Below, piece by piece: positions 29,787 through 38,317 of a stretch of DNA of 64,000 bases (the first letter of the stretch is position 1; each line of letters begins with the position of its first letter). Location of the stretch: assembly GCF_022346945.1 (NCBI RefSeq), contig NZ_JAKRNI010000003.1, positions 62,001 to 126,000 of the forward strand. Direction: 5' to 3'. Source of the DNA: Microbacterium sp. ACRRU. Its GTDB lineage: Bacteria; Actinomycetota; Actinomycetes; Actinomycetales; Microbacteriaceae. The notes beneath the pieces were generated by a model. That model made no database searches. It saw only the letters and a list, made by a program, of their open reading frames with translations, and was not told the DNA's origin. The translations under genes and the position numbers were made by a program.

Positions 29787-29926
29787 CCACAGGCCCTGAT
29801 GCGCTAAGGTTCCGCCCCACCCGCACCCCTCCGGTCCCCGTGCGCGCGAGGCGGCGCCCGCGGGCTGCTCGTCCTCCCCGACCCCGTAGGATGATCTGGA
29901 TGCCGTCTGTCGTTCCGGGAGGATCC

Positions 29927-30484
29927 GTGAAAACGCGCCTGTTCGCGTCCTTGGCCGTTGGTGCCGCCGTCGTTCTCGGAACGACGGGATGCAACCTCAT
30001 CGCGCCCCAGGCGACGACCATCGAGTACTCCGCCTCCGACGGAGTCAATGTTCCCGAGTCGGGACCCCTGCAGGTGCGCAACGCCCTGATCGTGGCCGAC
30101 GACGAGGGCACCGCCGGCAACCTGGTCGCGGCGATCGTCAACGACACCGCCGAGGCGCAGACCCTGCGCCTGGAGGTCGGCGAGGGCAGCGACGTCATCC
30201 GTGCCTCGGTGAACGTTCCGGCCGGCCGCACGCTGAGCCTGGGCGACCTGGCCAACGACGTCGAGCCGCTCCCCCTCGAGGGCTTCGAGGGCGCACCCGG
30301 CTCGACCGTCCCCGTCTTCTTCCAGTCCGGCGACGGCGAAGGCGCTCTCATTCAGGTGCCCGTCCTCGACGGCGCCCTCGAGTACCTGAGCCCGCTCGCC
30401 CCCACGCCCACGCCGACGAGTGCTCTCGTTCCGGCGACGACGCCCTCGGCCACGCCCACGCCCACGCCGACGCCGTCCTCCTGA
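29927..30484 (+). CDS. Putative lipoprotein with Thr/Pro-rich C-terminal tail
   Basis: The 185-residue protein starts at GTG 29927 behind GGGAGGATCC. A signal peptide ([20 protein letters not shown]) precedes Cys27, a slightly unusual lipobox (TTGC). The mature part looks like an all-beta domain ([37 protein letters not shown]). It ends in a TPTPT-type low-complexity tail from about 160, suited to an extended linker in the cell wall. It is conserved between carD and regX3 in related actinobacteria, as I recall, but no function is known. A strong terminator follows and separates it from the convergent regX3. Confidence 0.72.
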   Translation: MKTRLFASLAVGAAVVLGTTGCNLIAPQATTIEYSASDGVNVPESGPLQVRNALIVADDEGTAGNLVAAIVNDTAEAQTLRLEVGEGSDVIRASVNVPAGRTLSLGDLANDVEPLPLEGFEGAPGSTVPVFFQSGDGEGALIQVPVLDGALEYLSPLAPTPTPTSALVPATTPSATPTPTPTPSS

Positions 30485-30491
30485 CTGCGCA

Positions 30492-30526
30492 CGAAGGCGC
30501 CGACGGTTCTCCCGTCGGCGCCTTCG
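30492..30526. terminator. Bidirectional terminator between the lipoprotein gene and regX3
   Basis: A perfect 15-bp stem (30492-30506 with 30512-30526) with a TTCTC loop is followed by TCGTTCTC on the plus side. It serves the lipoprotein gene and the oppositely oriented senX3-regX3 operon. Confidence 0.8.
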
Positions 30527-30538
30527 TCGTTCTCGGGC

Positions 30539-31222
30539 TCAGGCCTCGAAACGGTAGCCGAGCCCGCGCACGGTGACGAGCATCGACGGCTCGCTCGGGC
30601 TCTGCTCGATGCGCGACCGGATGCGCTTGATGTGCACGTCGAGGGTCTTGGTGTCACCGAAGTAGTCGGTTCCCCACACCCGGTCGATGAGCTGACCGCG
30701 GGTGAGAACGCGGCCGGCGTTGCGCATGAGCACCTCGAGCAGCTCGAACTCCTTCAGCGGCATGTTGATCTCGGCACCGTCGACCGAGACGGTGTGACGG
30801 TCGATGTCGAGCGTCACACGCCCACCGGTCAGCACGCGCTCATCGAGGTCGGACTCCTCGGGGCTGCGGCGACGCAGCACTGCGCGCATGCGCGCCAGCA
30901 GCTCGCGAGTCGAGTAGGGCTTGGTGACATAGTCGTCTGCGCCGAGCTCGAGCCCCACCACGATGTCGACCTCGGAGTCTTTCGCGGTGAGCATGATGAT
31001 CGGCACCTGCGACGTCAGCCGCAGCTGACGGCACACCTCGGTCCCGGGCATGCCCGGCAGCATGAGGTCGAGCAGCAGGATGTCGGCTCCGCGCTCGCGG
31101 AACGCTGCCAGGGCGAGCGCACCGTCCTCGGCGATCTCGACCTCGTAGCCCTCTCGTCGCAGCAGATAGGCGAGCGGGTCGGCGAGGTCGGGCTCGTCCT
31201 CGACGATAAGAACACGGGTCAT
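30539..31222 (-). CDS. regX3: Phosphate-responsive response regulator RegX3 (OmpR/PhoB family)
   Basis: The 227-residue response regulator has a receiver domain (1 to about 115) with phospho-acceptor Asp52 in LLLDLMLPGMPG, an acidic pair in VEDE (7-10) and Lys in VTKPYS. Its winged-helix DNA-binding domain (about 130-225) has LKEFELLEVLMRNAG and TLDVHIKRIRSRIE. The start at 31222 overlaps the senX3 stop as ATGA, as in mycobacteria. It should bind PHO boxes such as those found here upstream of phoU and pstS, controlling the phosphate-starvation regulon. The nearby ppk, gpmA and phoU genes support the assignment. Confidence 0.92.
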   Translation of the reverse strand: MTRVLIVEDEPDLADPLAYLLRREGYEVEIAEDGALALAAFRERGADILLLDLMLPGMPGTEVCRQLRLTSQVPIIMLTAKDSEVDIVVGLELGADDYVTKPYSTRELLARMRAVLRRRSPEESDLDERVLTGGRVTLDIDRHTVSVDGAEINMPLKEFELLEVLMRNAGRVLTRGQLIDRVWGTDYFGDTKTLDVHIKRIRSRIEQSPSEPSMLVTVRGLGYRFEA

Positions 31223-32436
31223 GCGGTGTCTCCCTTCACGGGTGTGGAGCGTGCGGCGGAGCCGGTCTTGCGGCTCTTGCGCCGGGCTTTGGGACGGACG
31301 AGGTCGAGGTCGGGCGCCTCGGACCGCGGAAGGCGGATGGTGAACGTGGAGCCGCGTTCGGGCCGCGACCACAGCCGCACCTCACCGCCGTGCCGTTGGA
31401 CCGCGTGCTTCACGATCGACAGGCCGAGCCCGGTTCCTCCGGTACGGCGCGACCGCGCCTGGTCGGCGCGGTAGAAGCGCTCGAACACCCGATGCTGATC
31501 GCTCTCGGGGATGCCGATACCGCGGTCGGTCACTGCGATCTCCACGACGTCATCGTCGAGTTTGACGCCGACACCGACCTTCGACCCCTGCGGCGAGTAG
31601 GCGATCGCGTTGGCGATGAGGTTGCCGAGCGCTTCGGTGAGGATCTGCGGCTCACCCCGGACCCACAGACCCTTCGTTCCCCCGCGCACCACGGTGACCT
31701 GCGCGGAGTCGGCCTGGACGGTGTTGGACTCCACGGCGGCAGTCACGACCTCGTCGATCGAGACGTCCCTGACCTCGCTGAGTTCGTCCGATGCCTGCAG
31801 GCGAGACAGGCTGAGGATGCGATTGGTCAGCGCCGACAGTCGCTGGATCTCGGCTTGGAGCCGGCCCGAGAAGTACCGGACCTGCGCGGGGTCGTCGGCC
31901 GCCGACTCGATCGCTTCGGCGAGGAGGCTCACCGCGCCGACGGGCGTCTTCAGCTCGTGGCTGGTGTTAGCGACGAAGTCGCGCCTCATCTCTTCGACGC
32001 GCTCGCGCTCGGTGATGTCGCGCAGCACGAGCAGAACGATGCGAGGAGTCACCGGTGCCGCCCGTACCGCGACGAGGCGGGGCTCGGCCGGCGCTGCTCC
32101 GCGGCGCAGACGCAGGTTCTCGCTCACCGCGGCGCCGTTGTCGCGCGCCGCGCGAGCCACACGCCGCAGGTCCTCGTCGGCGATGACGTTGCCGGCGGTC
32201 AGACCGAACACCTCGGCCGCGGGCGACAGAGCCAGGACCGTGGCCGACGTGTCGCACACCACGGCGGGATCGTCCAGAGCGCCGAGCATGGACTCCACAC
32301 CCTCGGGGAGATCGGACGATCCCTGGGCGAGAGCACGGTCGCGCGCACGCTGCGCGGTGACGACCAGACCCACGACGGAGCTCCCGACGATGACTCCCAC
32401 GAGGAGCGCGAGCAGCGAGAGCTGCGTGTGATCCAT
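31219..32436 (-). CDS. senX3: Phosphate-sensing histidine kinase SenX3
   Basis: The 405-residue membrane kinase has one N-terminal transmembrane segment (about 6-28, LSLLALLVGVIVGSSVVGLV), then a PAS domain (about 45-140). The dimerisation domain has His160 in VANTSHELKTPVG. The catalytic ATPase domain shows NLIANAIAYSPQGS (N box), DRGIGIP (G1) and GGTGLGLSIVKHAV (G2). A basic tail ends the protein. Orthology to SenX3/PhoR is supported by the overlapping regX3, the divergent phoU and the close gpmA. A start ATG at 32436 is chosen because the membrane segment follows directly; the frame is open further upstream only across the phoU region. Confidence 0.92.
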   Translation of the reverse strand: MDHTQLSLLALLVGVIVGSSVVGLVVTAQRARDRALAQGSSDLPEGVESMLGALDDPAVVCDTSATVLALSPAAEVFGLTAGNVIADEDLRRVARAARDNGAAVSENLRLRRGAAPAEPRLVAVRAAPVTPRIVLLVLRDITERERVEEMRRDFVANTSHELKTPVGAVSLLAEAIESAADDPAQVRYFSGRLQAEIQRLSALTNRILSLSRLQASDELSEVRDVSIDEVVTAAVESNTVQADSAQVTVVRGGTKGLWVRGEPQILTEALGNLIANAIAYSPQGSKVGVGVKLDDDVVEIAVTDRGIGIPESDQHRVFERFYRADQARSRRTGGTGLGLSIVKHAVQRHGGEVRLWSRPERGSTFTIRLPRSEAPDLDLVRPKARRKSRKTGSAARSTPVKGDTA

Positions 32437-32508
32437 GGGTCCAGCGTAGAGCCGCCCCGCACGCGTCACCTGCCGTTCAGACAGGGCCGGGCGACGCGAG
32501 CGGATACT

Positions 32509-32537
32509 ATTCACTGTCACAGCACCACTCGTTAACC
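32509..32537. promoter_or_regulatory. Candidate PHO box between senX3 and phoU
   Basis: Three degenerate 7-mers at exact 11-base intervals, ATTCACT (32509), CAGCACC (32520) and GTTAACC (32531), resemble the actinobacterial PhoP/RegX3 direct repeat GTTCACC. They lie in the divergent senX3/phoU interval next to a TAGTAT -10 on the minus strand. Matches are 5, 4 and 6 of 7, weaker than the pstS site. Confidence 0.5.
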
Positions 32538-32607
32538 TTCGCTGGGAAGAATCCCGGAGGGTCGCGGGACGCATGTGTGCCGTGCCGCCGACGAGGAAGG
32601 TATCGCG

Positions 32608-33285
32608 ATGCGCGAAGTGTTCCACCAGTCCCTCGAGGACGTCCAAGGTCGACTGGTCGAGATCGCCGATCTGGTGGCGGTCGCGATCGATCGCGCCACG
32701 CGCGCCTTCGGAACGAGCGACGTCGCCCTCGCCGAGGAGGTCATCGAGGCCGACGCGATCATCGACGAGAAGGCGGTCGCGCTCGACGAGCTCGCGATCG
32801 AGATCCTCGCCCGCCAGCAGCCGGTCGCCCGCGACCTGCGCATCGTGGTCACGGCGCTGCGCGTGAGCGCGTCGCTCGAGCGCATGGGCGACATGGCCGA
32901 GCACATCGCTCAGCTCGCGCGGTCGCGCTTCCCCGAGCGCGCGATCCCCAAGGGCCTGAAGGGCACCTTCACGCGCATGGGCGAGCTCGACGTCCAGGTC
33001 GCCCGTCGTCTGGCGGAGCTGCTGCGCACGCAGGATCTGCGCATCGCCGAAGAGATCCGCGACGCCGACGACGACATCGACGAGCTGCACGTCAGCGTCT
33101 TCGAGAAGGTGCTCGGCGACTCGTGGAAGGGCGAGGCCACGGCCACCGTCGATGCCACGCTCGCCAGCCGCTACCACGAGCGCTTCGCCGACCACGCGGT
33201 CTCGGTCGCCAAGAAGGTCGTCTACCTTGCGACCGGTGACTGGGCGGGCGCGGATGACGACGTCACCCCGGCCCCGGTGATCTGA
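32608..33285 (+). CDS. phoU: Phosphate-signalling protein PhoU
   Basis: The 225-residue protein is made of two three-helix PhoU repeats. The first includes MREVFHQSLEDVQ (1-13) and ARQQPVARDLRIVVTALRVS. The second has the matching RYHERFADHAVSVAKKVVY segment, with acidic metal-binding E/DxxxD patterns. PhoU links the PstSCAB transporter to the sensor kinase and represses the regulon when phosphate is ample. The ATG at 32608 follows GAGGAAGGTATCGCG; an upstream in-frame ATG at 32575 lacks support. It diverges from senX3 over a 171-base control region. Confidence 0.92.
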   Translation: MREVFHQSLEDVQGRLVEIADLVAVAIDRATRAFGTSDVALAEEVIEADAIIDEKAVALDELAIEILARQQPVARDLRIVVTALRVSASLERMGDMAEHIAQLARSRFPERAIPKGLKGTFTRMGELDVQVARRLAELLRTQDLRIAEEIRDADDDIDELHVSVFEKVLGDSWKGEATATVDATLASRYHERFADHAVSVAKKVVYLATGDWAGADDDVTPAPVI

Positions 33286-33297
33286 CACAGAACGTCG

Positions 33298-33330
33298 AAG
33301 GGGGTGGATGCCGATGGCATCCACCCCCTT
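33298..33330. terminator. Bidirectional terminator between phoU and gpmA
   Basis: A perfect 15-bp stem (33298-33312 with 33316-33330) with a GAT loop and a CTT/TTCTCGTT flank lies between the converging genes. The stem contains the genome-frequent GGATGCC/GGCATCC word. Confidence 0.75.
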
Positions 33331-33346
33331 CTCGTTGCGATCGGCG

Positions 33347-34090
33347 TTACTTCTTGCCCTGCGCCGCGACGGCGGCGGCGCCGGCCGCCGCGGCCTCGGG
33401 GTCGAGGTACTCGCCGGGTCCGAGCGGCTTCATGTCGTCGTCGAGCTGGTAGACCAGCGGAATCCCGGTGGGGATGTTCAGCTCGGCGATGTCGGCGTCG
33501 CTGATGCCCTCGAGGTGCTTGACGAGACCGCGCAGCGAGTTTCCGTGCGCGGTGACGAGCACCGTCTTCCCGGCCTGCAGGTCGGGAACGATGTCGTTGT
33601 GCCAGTACGGCAGCATGCGATCGATGACGATCTTGAGCGACTCGGTGTCGGGCACCTCGCCGTCGATGCCGACGTAGCGGGGGTCGCCGGACTGGCTGTA
33701 CTCGTCGTCCGCGGGCAGCGGCGGCGGCGGCACGTCGAACGAGCGGCGCCACAGCATGAACTGCTCGTTGCCGAACTCCTCGAGCGTCTGCGCCTTGTCC
33801 TTGCCCTGCAGCGCCCCGTAGTGCCGCTCGTTGAGACGCCACGAGCGCTTCACGGGGATCCACAGGCGGTCCGCGGCGTCGAGGGCGATGTTGGCCGTCT
33901 GGATGGCACGGCTGAGCACGGAGGTGTGCAGCACGTCGGGCAGGACGCCCGATTCCTTCAGGAGTTCGCCGCCGCGCTGGGCCTCGGCCTTCCCCTGGTC
34001 GGTGAGCCGGACGTCGACCCAGCCGGTGAACTGGTTGGTCTTGTTCCACTCGCTCTGCCCGTGGCGGAGGAGGATCAGCGTGTGAGGCAT
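33347..34090 (-). CDS. gpmA: 2,3-bisphosphoglycerate-dependent phosphoglycerate mutase
   Basis: The 247-residue glycolytic enzyme interconverts 3- and 2-phosphoglycerate. It has the phospho-His motif [10 protein letters not shown] (7-16), [15 protein letters not shown] (about 88-102) and a second catalytic His in [17 protein letters not shown] (about 182-198). The length is normal for cofactor-dependent GpmA. A short Ala/Gly/Lys-rich tail ends the protein. Linkage to senX3/regX3/phoU is the same as the gpm1 linkage in mycobacteria. The start ATG at 34090 is unambiguous. Confidence 0.95.
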   Translation of the reverse strand: MPHTLILLRHGQSEWNKTNQFTGWVDVRLTDQGKAEAQRGGELLKESGVLPDVLHTSVLSRAIQTANIALDAADRLWIPVKRSWRLNERHYGALQGKDKAQTLEEFGNEQFMLWRRSFDVPPPPLPADDEYSQSGDPRYVGIDGEVPDTESLKIVIDRMLPYWHNDIVPDLQAGKTVLVTAHGNSLRGLVKHLEGISDADIAELNIPTGIPLVYQLDDDMKPLGPGEYLDPEAAAAGAAAVAAQGKK

Positions 34091-34142
34091 GCCTCCATGC
34101 TAGCGACGCCGCACGGGCCGTTCCGAGCCGGCGACTGGCATC

Positions 34143-34940
34143 ATGTCGGACGTGACCCCCTCCCCCATCGGCCGCCCCACGCGCGGCACCACGGGGGTCA
34201 ATCGTCTGCGGCGGGTGGATCGCTGGATCGCACGGCATCCGGTGTTGCGGCGGACCGACGACCCCCTCGTGGTCGACCTGGGTTTCGGTGCCAGCGCGGT
34301 GACCCCTCTCGAACTGCACGCACGGGTGACCCGCGTACGCCCGGATGCCACCGTCCTGGGCCTCGAGATCGATCCGGAACGGGTCTCCCGCGCCCGGGCG
34401 CAGGCCGAGGGCGTGCCCGGACTCGACTTCGCGCTCGGGGGGTTCGAGATCCCCATCGCGGGCGGCCGGAGGCCCGCGATCATCCGGGCGATGAACGTGC
34501 TCCGGCAGTACGACGAGGCCGACGTCGCCGACGCGTGGGCCCGGATGTGCGGACGCTTGGCGCCCGACGGCATCCTGGTCGAGGGGACGTGCGACGAGAT
34601 CGGGCGGGTCGTGACGTGGATCGAGGTGGGTGCGGATGCCGAGCCGCGCACCCTCAGCGTCTCTCTCCGTCTCGCGGGCTTGGAGGATCCTGCCATTCTC
34701 GCCGAGCGTCTGCCGAAGGCGCTGATCCATCGCAACGTGCCGGGCGAACGCGTGCACGACTACGTCGGCGCGCTGCAGCGGGAGTGGAACCGTGCCGCGG
34801 TCGTCGCGCCGTTCGGCCCCGTGCACCGGTGGCGCACGACCGTCGAGGCCCTCGCGACGGCAGGGTGGCCGGTGCGGGGGCGCTCCCGCTGGCGGCTCGG
34901 CGAGGTGAGCGTCGACTGGAGCGCGGTGGCTCCGCGCTGA
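34143..34940 (+). CDS. Class I SAM-dependent methyltransferase-like protein
   Basis: The 265-residue protein has the SAM-binding motif I LVVDLGFGASAVTPLEL (about 43-59). An acidic residue after strand 2 is in VLGLEIDPERV and a motif resembling post-motif I is in FEIPIAGGRRP. It has no recognisable catalytic motif for a known substrate. The gene is divergent from gpmA by 52 bases and its stop is three bases from the convergent FUSC gene. No ribosome-binding site precedes the ATG at 34143, so it could be leaderless. The family is conserved in actinobacteria next to gpm genes, to my recollection, without assigned function. Confidence 0.75.
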   Translation: MSDVTPSPIGRPTRGTTGVNRLRRVDRWIARHPVLRRTDDPLVVDLGFGASAVTPLELHARVTRVRPDATVLGLEIDPERVSRARAQAEGVPGLDFALGGFEIPIAGGRRPAIIRAMNVLRQYDEADVADAWARMCGRLAPDGILVEGTCDEIGRVVTWIEVGADAEPRTLSVSLRLAGLEDPAILAERLPKALIHRNVPGERVHDYVGALQREWNRAAVVAPFGPVHRWRTTVEALATAGWPVRGRSRWRLGEVSVDWSAVAPR

Positions 34941-34943
34941 GGG

Positions 34944-36053
34944 TCAGATCCGCGGGAGCAGCGCCTGGGCCTCGGCGGATGGCATCCCGGTCGCCACGAG
35001 CAGGTCGACCGTGAGCGGGCGCATGGCCGCGACGAGGTTGATCTCGCCGATGTTGCCGTCGGGGAGGATCGCCGCCGGATCCAGACGCCGAGCGAGGGCC
35101 GCGAGGGCGGCGCGGGCGGCGGGCTCCATCGAGACGTCGTCGAGCGCGTCGCGCACGAGTCCGGCGCCGCGCTCGATCTCGCCGAGCAGATCCGCGGGCA
35201 CCGCTCGTGCCTGTCCGTCGGCGCACAGGTACGCCGCACGCCGAGCGACGACGCGCAGATTGCGCGTCGCCAGGTCCATCGCCGCACGCACCCTCGCATG
35301 GCGCTCGAGCTCGGTCCGCTGCCGCCGAAGGAACGGAGAGATCCGCGCGACCTCCTGTCCGGACTCCAGCGATCCGCTCCACGCGTCGACGTAGGTCTGC
35401 AGGGCGCGCGCGCGTTCGAGGCCGCGTTCGGCCCGGGCACGGTCGCCGCGCCGCAGGGCCCGCACGATGGTCGCCGTGGCGACGTCGAAGGCGTCGAAGA
35501 GCTCGTCGGCGTCACGGAGCTCGGTCCGGCGCAGCGTGCGCGGAATGAGCGCGGTGACCAGCAGCGCCGCCGCTCCCCCGACTGCGCCGTCGATGACGCG
35601 GACGAACGGGGCACCCGTGACGAGCACGAGCGCGATGAGCGCCTGGACGACCGCGGCGAGCGCGAACCCCGGCTGTGGCGAAAGAAAACGCGACACCACC
35701 AGCGTGACCAGCATCGCCAGGCCGATCTGCCACCAGCCGGCACCCGCGAGAAGGAGCACGAGCTCGGCCAGCAGGATGCCGACGAGCATCCCCGCGACGG
35801 TCTCGGCCACACGCCACGGTCGCGCGTCGCGCACGAGCCCGAGGCTCGAGACGGTGACGGTCGCCGCGAGCAGCGGTACGGTGTGGCCCAGCACGAAATG
35901 CGCGAAGGCGTACGCGGCGGTGGCGGCCACGACGATCTGCACGATCGCCGGAAGCGACTCCCGCACCCGACCGAGCCGGCGTCGCAGCGTCGCACGCAGA
36001 CGCGATCGAGGAACGACGACGCCGGTCGTCGTGGAAGACTCCTCGCCGGTCAT
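34944..36053 (-). CDS. FUSC family (aromatic-acid exporter-like) membrane protein
   Basis: The 369-residue integral membrane protein has about six hydrophobic segments in the N-terminal half (about 33-180; for example QIVVAATAAYAFAHFVLGH and MLVGILLAELVLLLAGAG). A long cytoplasmic helical region follows (about 185-369), rich in Arg/Glu. The membrane portion and the DARPWRVAETVAGMLVGI motif match the FUSC/ArAE group linked to fusaric-acid resistance and aromatic-acid efflux. The start overlaps the ygfZ stop as ATGA, so it is the last gene of the five-ORF leftward unit. Substrate unknown. Confidence 0.78.
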   Translation of the reverse strand: MTGEESSTTTGVVVPRSRLRATLRRRLGRVRESLPAIVQIVVAATAAYAFAHFVLGHTVPLLAATVTVSSLGLVRDARPWRVAETVAGMLVGILLAELVLLLAGAGWWQIGLAMLVTLVVSRFLSPQPGFALAAVVQALIALVLVTGAPFVRVIDGAVGGAAALLVTALIPRTLRRTELRDADELFDAFDVATATIVRALRRGDRARAERGLERARALQTYVDAWSGSLESGQEVARISPFLRRQRTELERHARVRAAMDLATRNLRVVARRAAYLCADGQARAVPADLLGEIERGAGLVRDALDDVSMEPAARAALAALARRLDPAAILPDGNIGEINLVAAMRPLTVDLLVATGMPSAEAQALLPRI

Positions 36054-37153
36054 TCCGCGGCGCGGCGACGACCGAGGCGCGGCAAGCGCGGCACGCCCGC
36101 GGTGGCGCCGGCGTCCGCCGGCACGACCGTCTCGACGGACGCGGCGATCGGGCCGTCGGTCGTGTCCACGACGTACGGCACATCGGCGGGCGCCGTGCGC
36201 TTGACCAGGGCCAGCGCGATGGGACCCTCTTCATAATGCACTGCGACCGACGTCACGGCGCCGACGGGGTCGTCACCCACGCGGACGACGTCGCCGCGCG
36301 CGGGCAGCACGCTGTCGCTTCCGTCGAGCTGCAGGGCCACGACTCGACGGGGCGGGTGTCCGAGGTTGTGCACCTTGGCGACCGTCTCCTGCCCGCGGTA
36401 ACAGCCTTTGGAGAGGTGCACGGCCGTGCGCAACCAGTCCATCTCGTGGGGAAGCAAGCGTTCATCCGCGTCGACCGCGAGGCGTGGACGCCAAGCGGCG
36501 ACGCGCAGAGCCTCTACGGCGTCGCGACCGGCCAGAGACATCTCGCCGGCAGCGGCGGCGGCCACGACGCGGTCGAACTCGGCGGCATCCACGACCGCTT
36601 CGGCCCAGTCGCGCTCGACGCCCGGGTGGTCGTCGACACGGGCGTACGCCCACCCACCGGGCGAGACGTCCGGCCACGGATCGACCCACACGACGGGGAC
36701 GCCCGCCAGTGAGATCGCCGCCAGCGCGCCGACGGCGGCACGCGTCCCGCCGACGACGGAGAGCTCGTCGGACCGGTCGCGCACCTCCACCCGGAGACGG
36801 AAGCGCATGCGGCCGAGCCACGTCGCGAGCGGCTCGGCGTCGGCGGCATCCACGAGGAGCCAGGTCGTGTCACCGTCGTCGACCACGGCGGCGGCGTGCT
36901 CGACCCGACCGTGCGGGTCGAGGATCAGCGTCTCGGTCGACACCCCGGCCGGGAGGTGCGTGAGCGCCTGCGACGACAGCGAGTCGAGCCAGCTCAGCCG
37001 GTCGGGTCCGGTGACCGAGATCACTCGCCGATCGCCCAGGGGGGCGAGGGCGGTACCGGATGCCAGCTTCCGCTGCTCGGCGAGGGGCGCACCGACGTGA
37101 CGGAGACCCGCCTCGTCGACGACGGCCCCGGGGACTTCGGAGAGAGAGGGCAT
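36050..37153 (-). CDS. ygfZ: Folate-binding protein YgfZ/CAF17 (Fe-S cluster maintenance)
   Basis: The 367-residue GcvT-like protein carries the diagnostic motif KGCYRGQETVAKV (about 270-282), including the conserved Cys of YgfZ/Iba57. The N-terminal half has the folate-binding GcvT fold (ISVTGPDRLSWLDSLSSQAL). YgfZ supports maturation or repair of 4Fe-4S enzymes using tetrahydrofolate. Its start shares one base with the stop of the heme-binding-like gene upstream (TGATG), and its stop overlaps the FUSC start, so translation of the three is coupled. The open frame to 37570 is shadow of the neighbouring gene. Confidence 0.9.
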   Translation of the reverse strand: MPSLSEVPGAVVDEAGLRHVGAPLAEQRKLASGTALAPLGDRRVISVTGPDRLSWLDSLSSQALTHLPAGVSTETLILDPHGRVEHAAAVVDDGDTTWLLVDAADAEPLATWLGRMRFRLRVEVRDRSDELSVVGGTRAAVGALAAISLAGVPVVWVDPWPDVSPGGWAYARVDDHPGVERDWAEAVVDAAEFDRVVAAAAAGEMSLAGRDAVEALRVAAWRPRLAVDADERLLPHEMDWLRTAVHLSKGCYRGQETVAKVHNLGHPPRRVVALQLDGSDSVLPARGDVVRVGDDPVGAVTSVAVHYEEGPIALALVKRTAPADVPYVVDTTDGPIAASVETVVPADAGATAGVPRLPRLGRRRAAE

Positions 37154-37752
37154 CACTCCACCCGGGCCAGACGCGCGGAGGCGTGCGACGACAGTTCGCG
37201 GCCGAACGCCGCGATGTCCCACGCCCACAGAAGGTGGTCGTCGACGAGTCCGTACAGCCGGGTCGCGGACCCATAGGGCTTGGCCCCCGCGGTGCGGACG
37301 ACCGCGTCGGTGGCCAGGTCGATGCGGGGACCGCGCACCTGGCCGAGGTACAGCTCGAGGATGCCGTCGGCGTGGGCGAGGCTCACCTCGAGCGGGAAAC
37401 CGCCCTCGTCGGTGCGCAACGCTCCGACGTCGTCGGCGGTGCGGCGGGGGGCCTCGGCGGTGGCGGGCAGCAAGGCGGGGCCCGGATCCGCGTCGGTGGC
37501 GGGACGCGCGACGCGCCAGTACCCCGTCTCGGATACGAGGGGACGGCGGTCCTCGCCGTCGAGGAGCCACGCGTGCGCGGTGTAGTTCAGGAAGTCGCCG
37601 CCGTCATGACTGAAGCTCACGCGGTGCGCGAACTCGCCCGAGAACGTGCGGCCGTCGGCCTCGTAGTCGATGACGCCGGTGCCCTCCCACACGCCGATCA
37701 GCCACGAGAGCGGGACGAGGTCGGCGGGGAGGTCGGTCGGAATCTCGATCAC
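37153..37752 (-). CDS. FABP family / nitrobindin-like heme-binding protein
   Basis: The 199-residue protein has a ten-stranded beta-barrel pattern of the actinobacterial FABP-like (THAP4/nitrobindin) family. The N-terminal segment is LSWLIGVWEGTGVIDY and the middle SETGYWRVARP. The C-terminus carries YGLVDDHLLWAWDIAAFG, with possible heme-contacting residues, followed by SHASARL. The likely start is GTG 37752 (VIEIPTDLPAD); no upstream ATG is supported. Nitrobindins bind ferric heme b and isomerise peroxynitrite. The gene is coupled to ygfZ by a one-base overlap, which points to Fe or oxidative-damage biology. Confidence 0.82.
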   Translation of the reverse strand: MIEIPTDLPADLVPLSWLIGVWEGTGVIDYEADGRTFSGEFAHRVSFSHDGGDFLNYTAHAWLLDGEDRRPLVSETGYWRVARPATDADPGPALLPATAEAPRRTADDVGALRTDEGGFPLEVSLAHADGILELYLGQVRGPRIDLATDAVVRTAGAKPYGSATRLYGLVDDHLLWAWDIAAFGRELSSHASARLARVE

Positions 37753-37763
37753 GACGGCGCTCG

Positions 37764-37877
37764 TCAGCGCTGGCCGCGGTAGAGGTTCCAGATGACCGTT
37801 CCGGAGACGAAGGCGATCGCGAGCGAGGCGAGGCCGAGAAGTCCCACGAAGAAGAGTTCGAGCGCGAGGAGGTCCAT
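37764..37877 (-). CDS. 37-residue single-pass membrane protein (hypothetical)
   Basis: A short open frame begins MDLLALELFFVGLLGLAS and ends NLYRGQR. It has one continuous hydrophobic helix (about 3-30) and a positively charged end. It fills the gap between the 96-residue membrane protein gene (9 bases upstream) and the FABP gene (11 bases downstream) in the same direction, leaving almost no unused bases. The ATG at 37877 lies just after the upstream TAG, so translational coupling is plausible. No family is recognised. The regular spacing and codon use with G/C third positions support a real small protein. Confidence 0.55.
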   Translation of the reverse strand: MDLLALELFFVGLLGLASLAIAFVSGTVIWNLYRGQR

Positions 37878-37886
37878 GGCCCAATC

Positions 37887-38177
37887 CTACCGGGGAACGA
37901 TGGATGCCAGCCCGAACCCCGCGGTGATGAGGCCGAGCACCACGAGGGCACCCAGGACGCTGACGGCGACCCTCTGGATGAACGCCTGCGACCGTCCGCC
38001 CCACAGCTGCACGGCGAACGCCGCGATGACGCACCCGCCGAGCGCGACGGTGATCCACTGCGCCCGCCACTCCGTCGGGACGAACAGCCCGATGGCTACG
38101 CCCGCGACGACGGCCAGGACCCACACGGCGACGATGCCGCCGAAGGTGCGGCGCGGCGCGAGATCAGGGGTGGACAT
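37887..38177 (-). CDS. Small membrane protein (three to four transmembrane segments), unknown function
   Basis: The 96-residue protein has three clear hydrophobic segments (FGGIVAVWVLAVVAGVAIGL, ITVALGGCVIAAFAVQLW and VSVLGALVVLGLITAGFG). A short polar N-terminus reads MSTPDLAPRRT. Start ATG 38177 is preferred because the protein then begins like other small actinobacterial membrane proteins; an in-frame ATG six codons earlier (38195) is possible. It heads the leftward operon that includes the 37-residue ORF, FABP, ygfZ and FUSC, and is divergent from glnR. Function unknown. Confidence 0.7.
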   Translation of the reverse strand: MSTPDLAPRRTFGGIVAVWVLAVVAGVAIGLFVPTEWRAQWITVALGGCVIAAFAVQLWGGRSQAFIQRVAVSVLGALVVLGLITAGFGLASIVPR

Positions 38178-38317
38178 GCCCCCATCATTCCGCACGCCGG
38201 CCGTTTCTCGCGCGCCTCGGACGTCACATGCGTCGCCGGACGGCAGCGTGACGGCGGCACCGCGCGGCTGACCCTAAGATGGGCGGGTGTGCGGCAGGCC
38301 CGCACGGGGAGGTCCGT

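Noticed and set aside
30390..30484. Short tandem repeat (ACGCCCACG-like) as a DNA repeat element
   Set aside because: It encodes the Thr/Pro-rich tail of the lipoprotein in frame, so it is low-complexity coding sequence and not a separate element.
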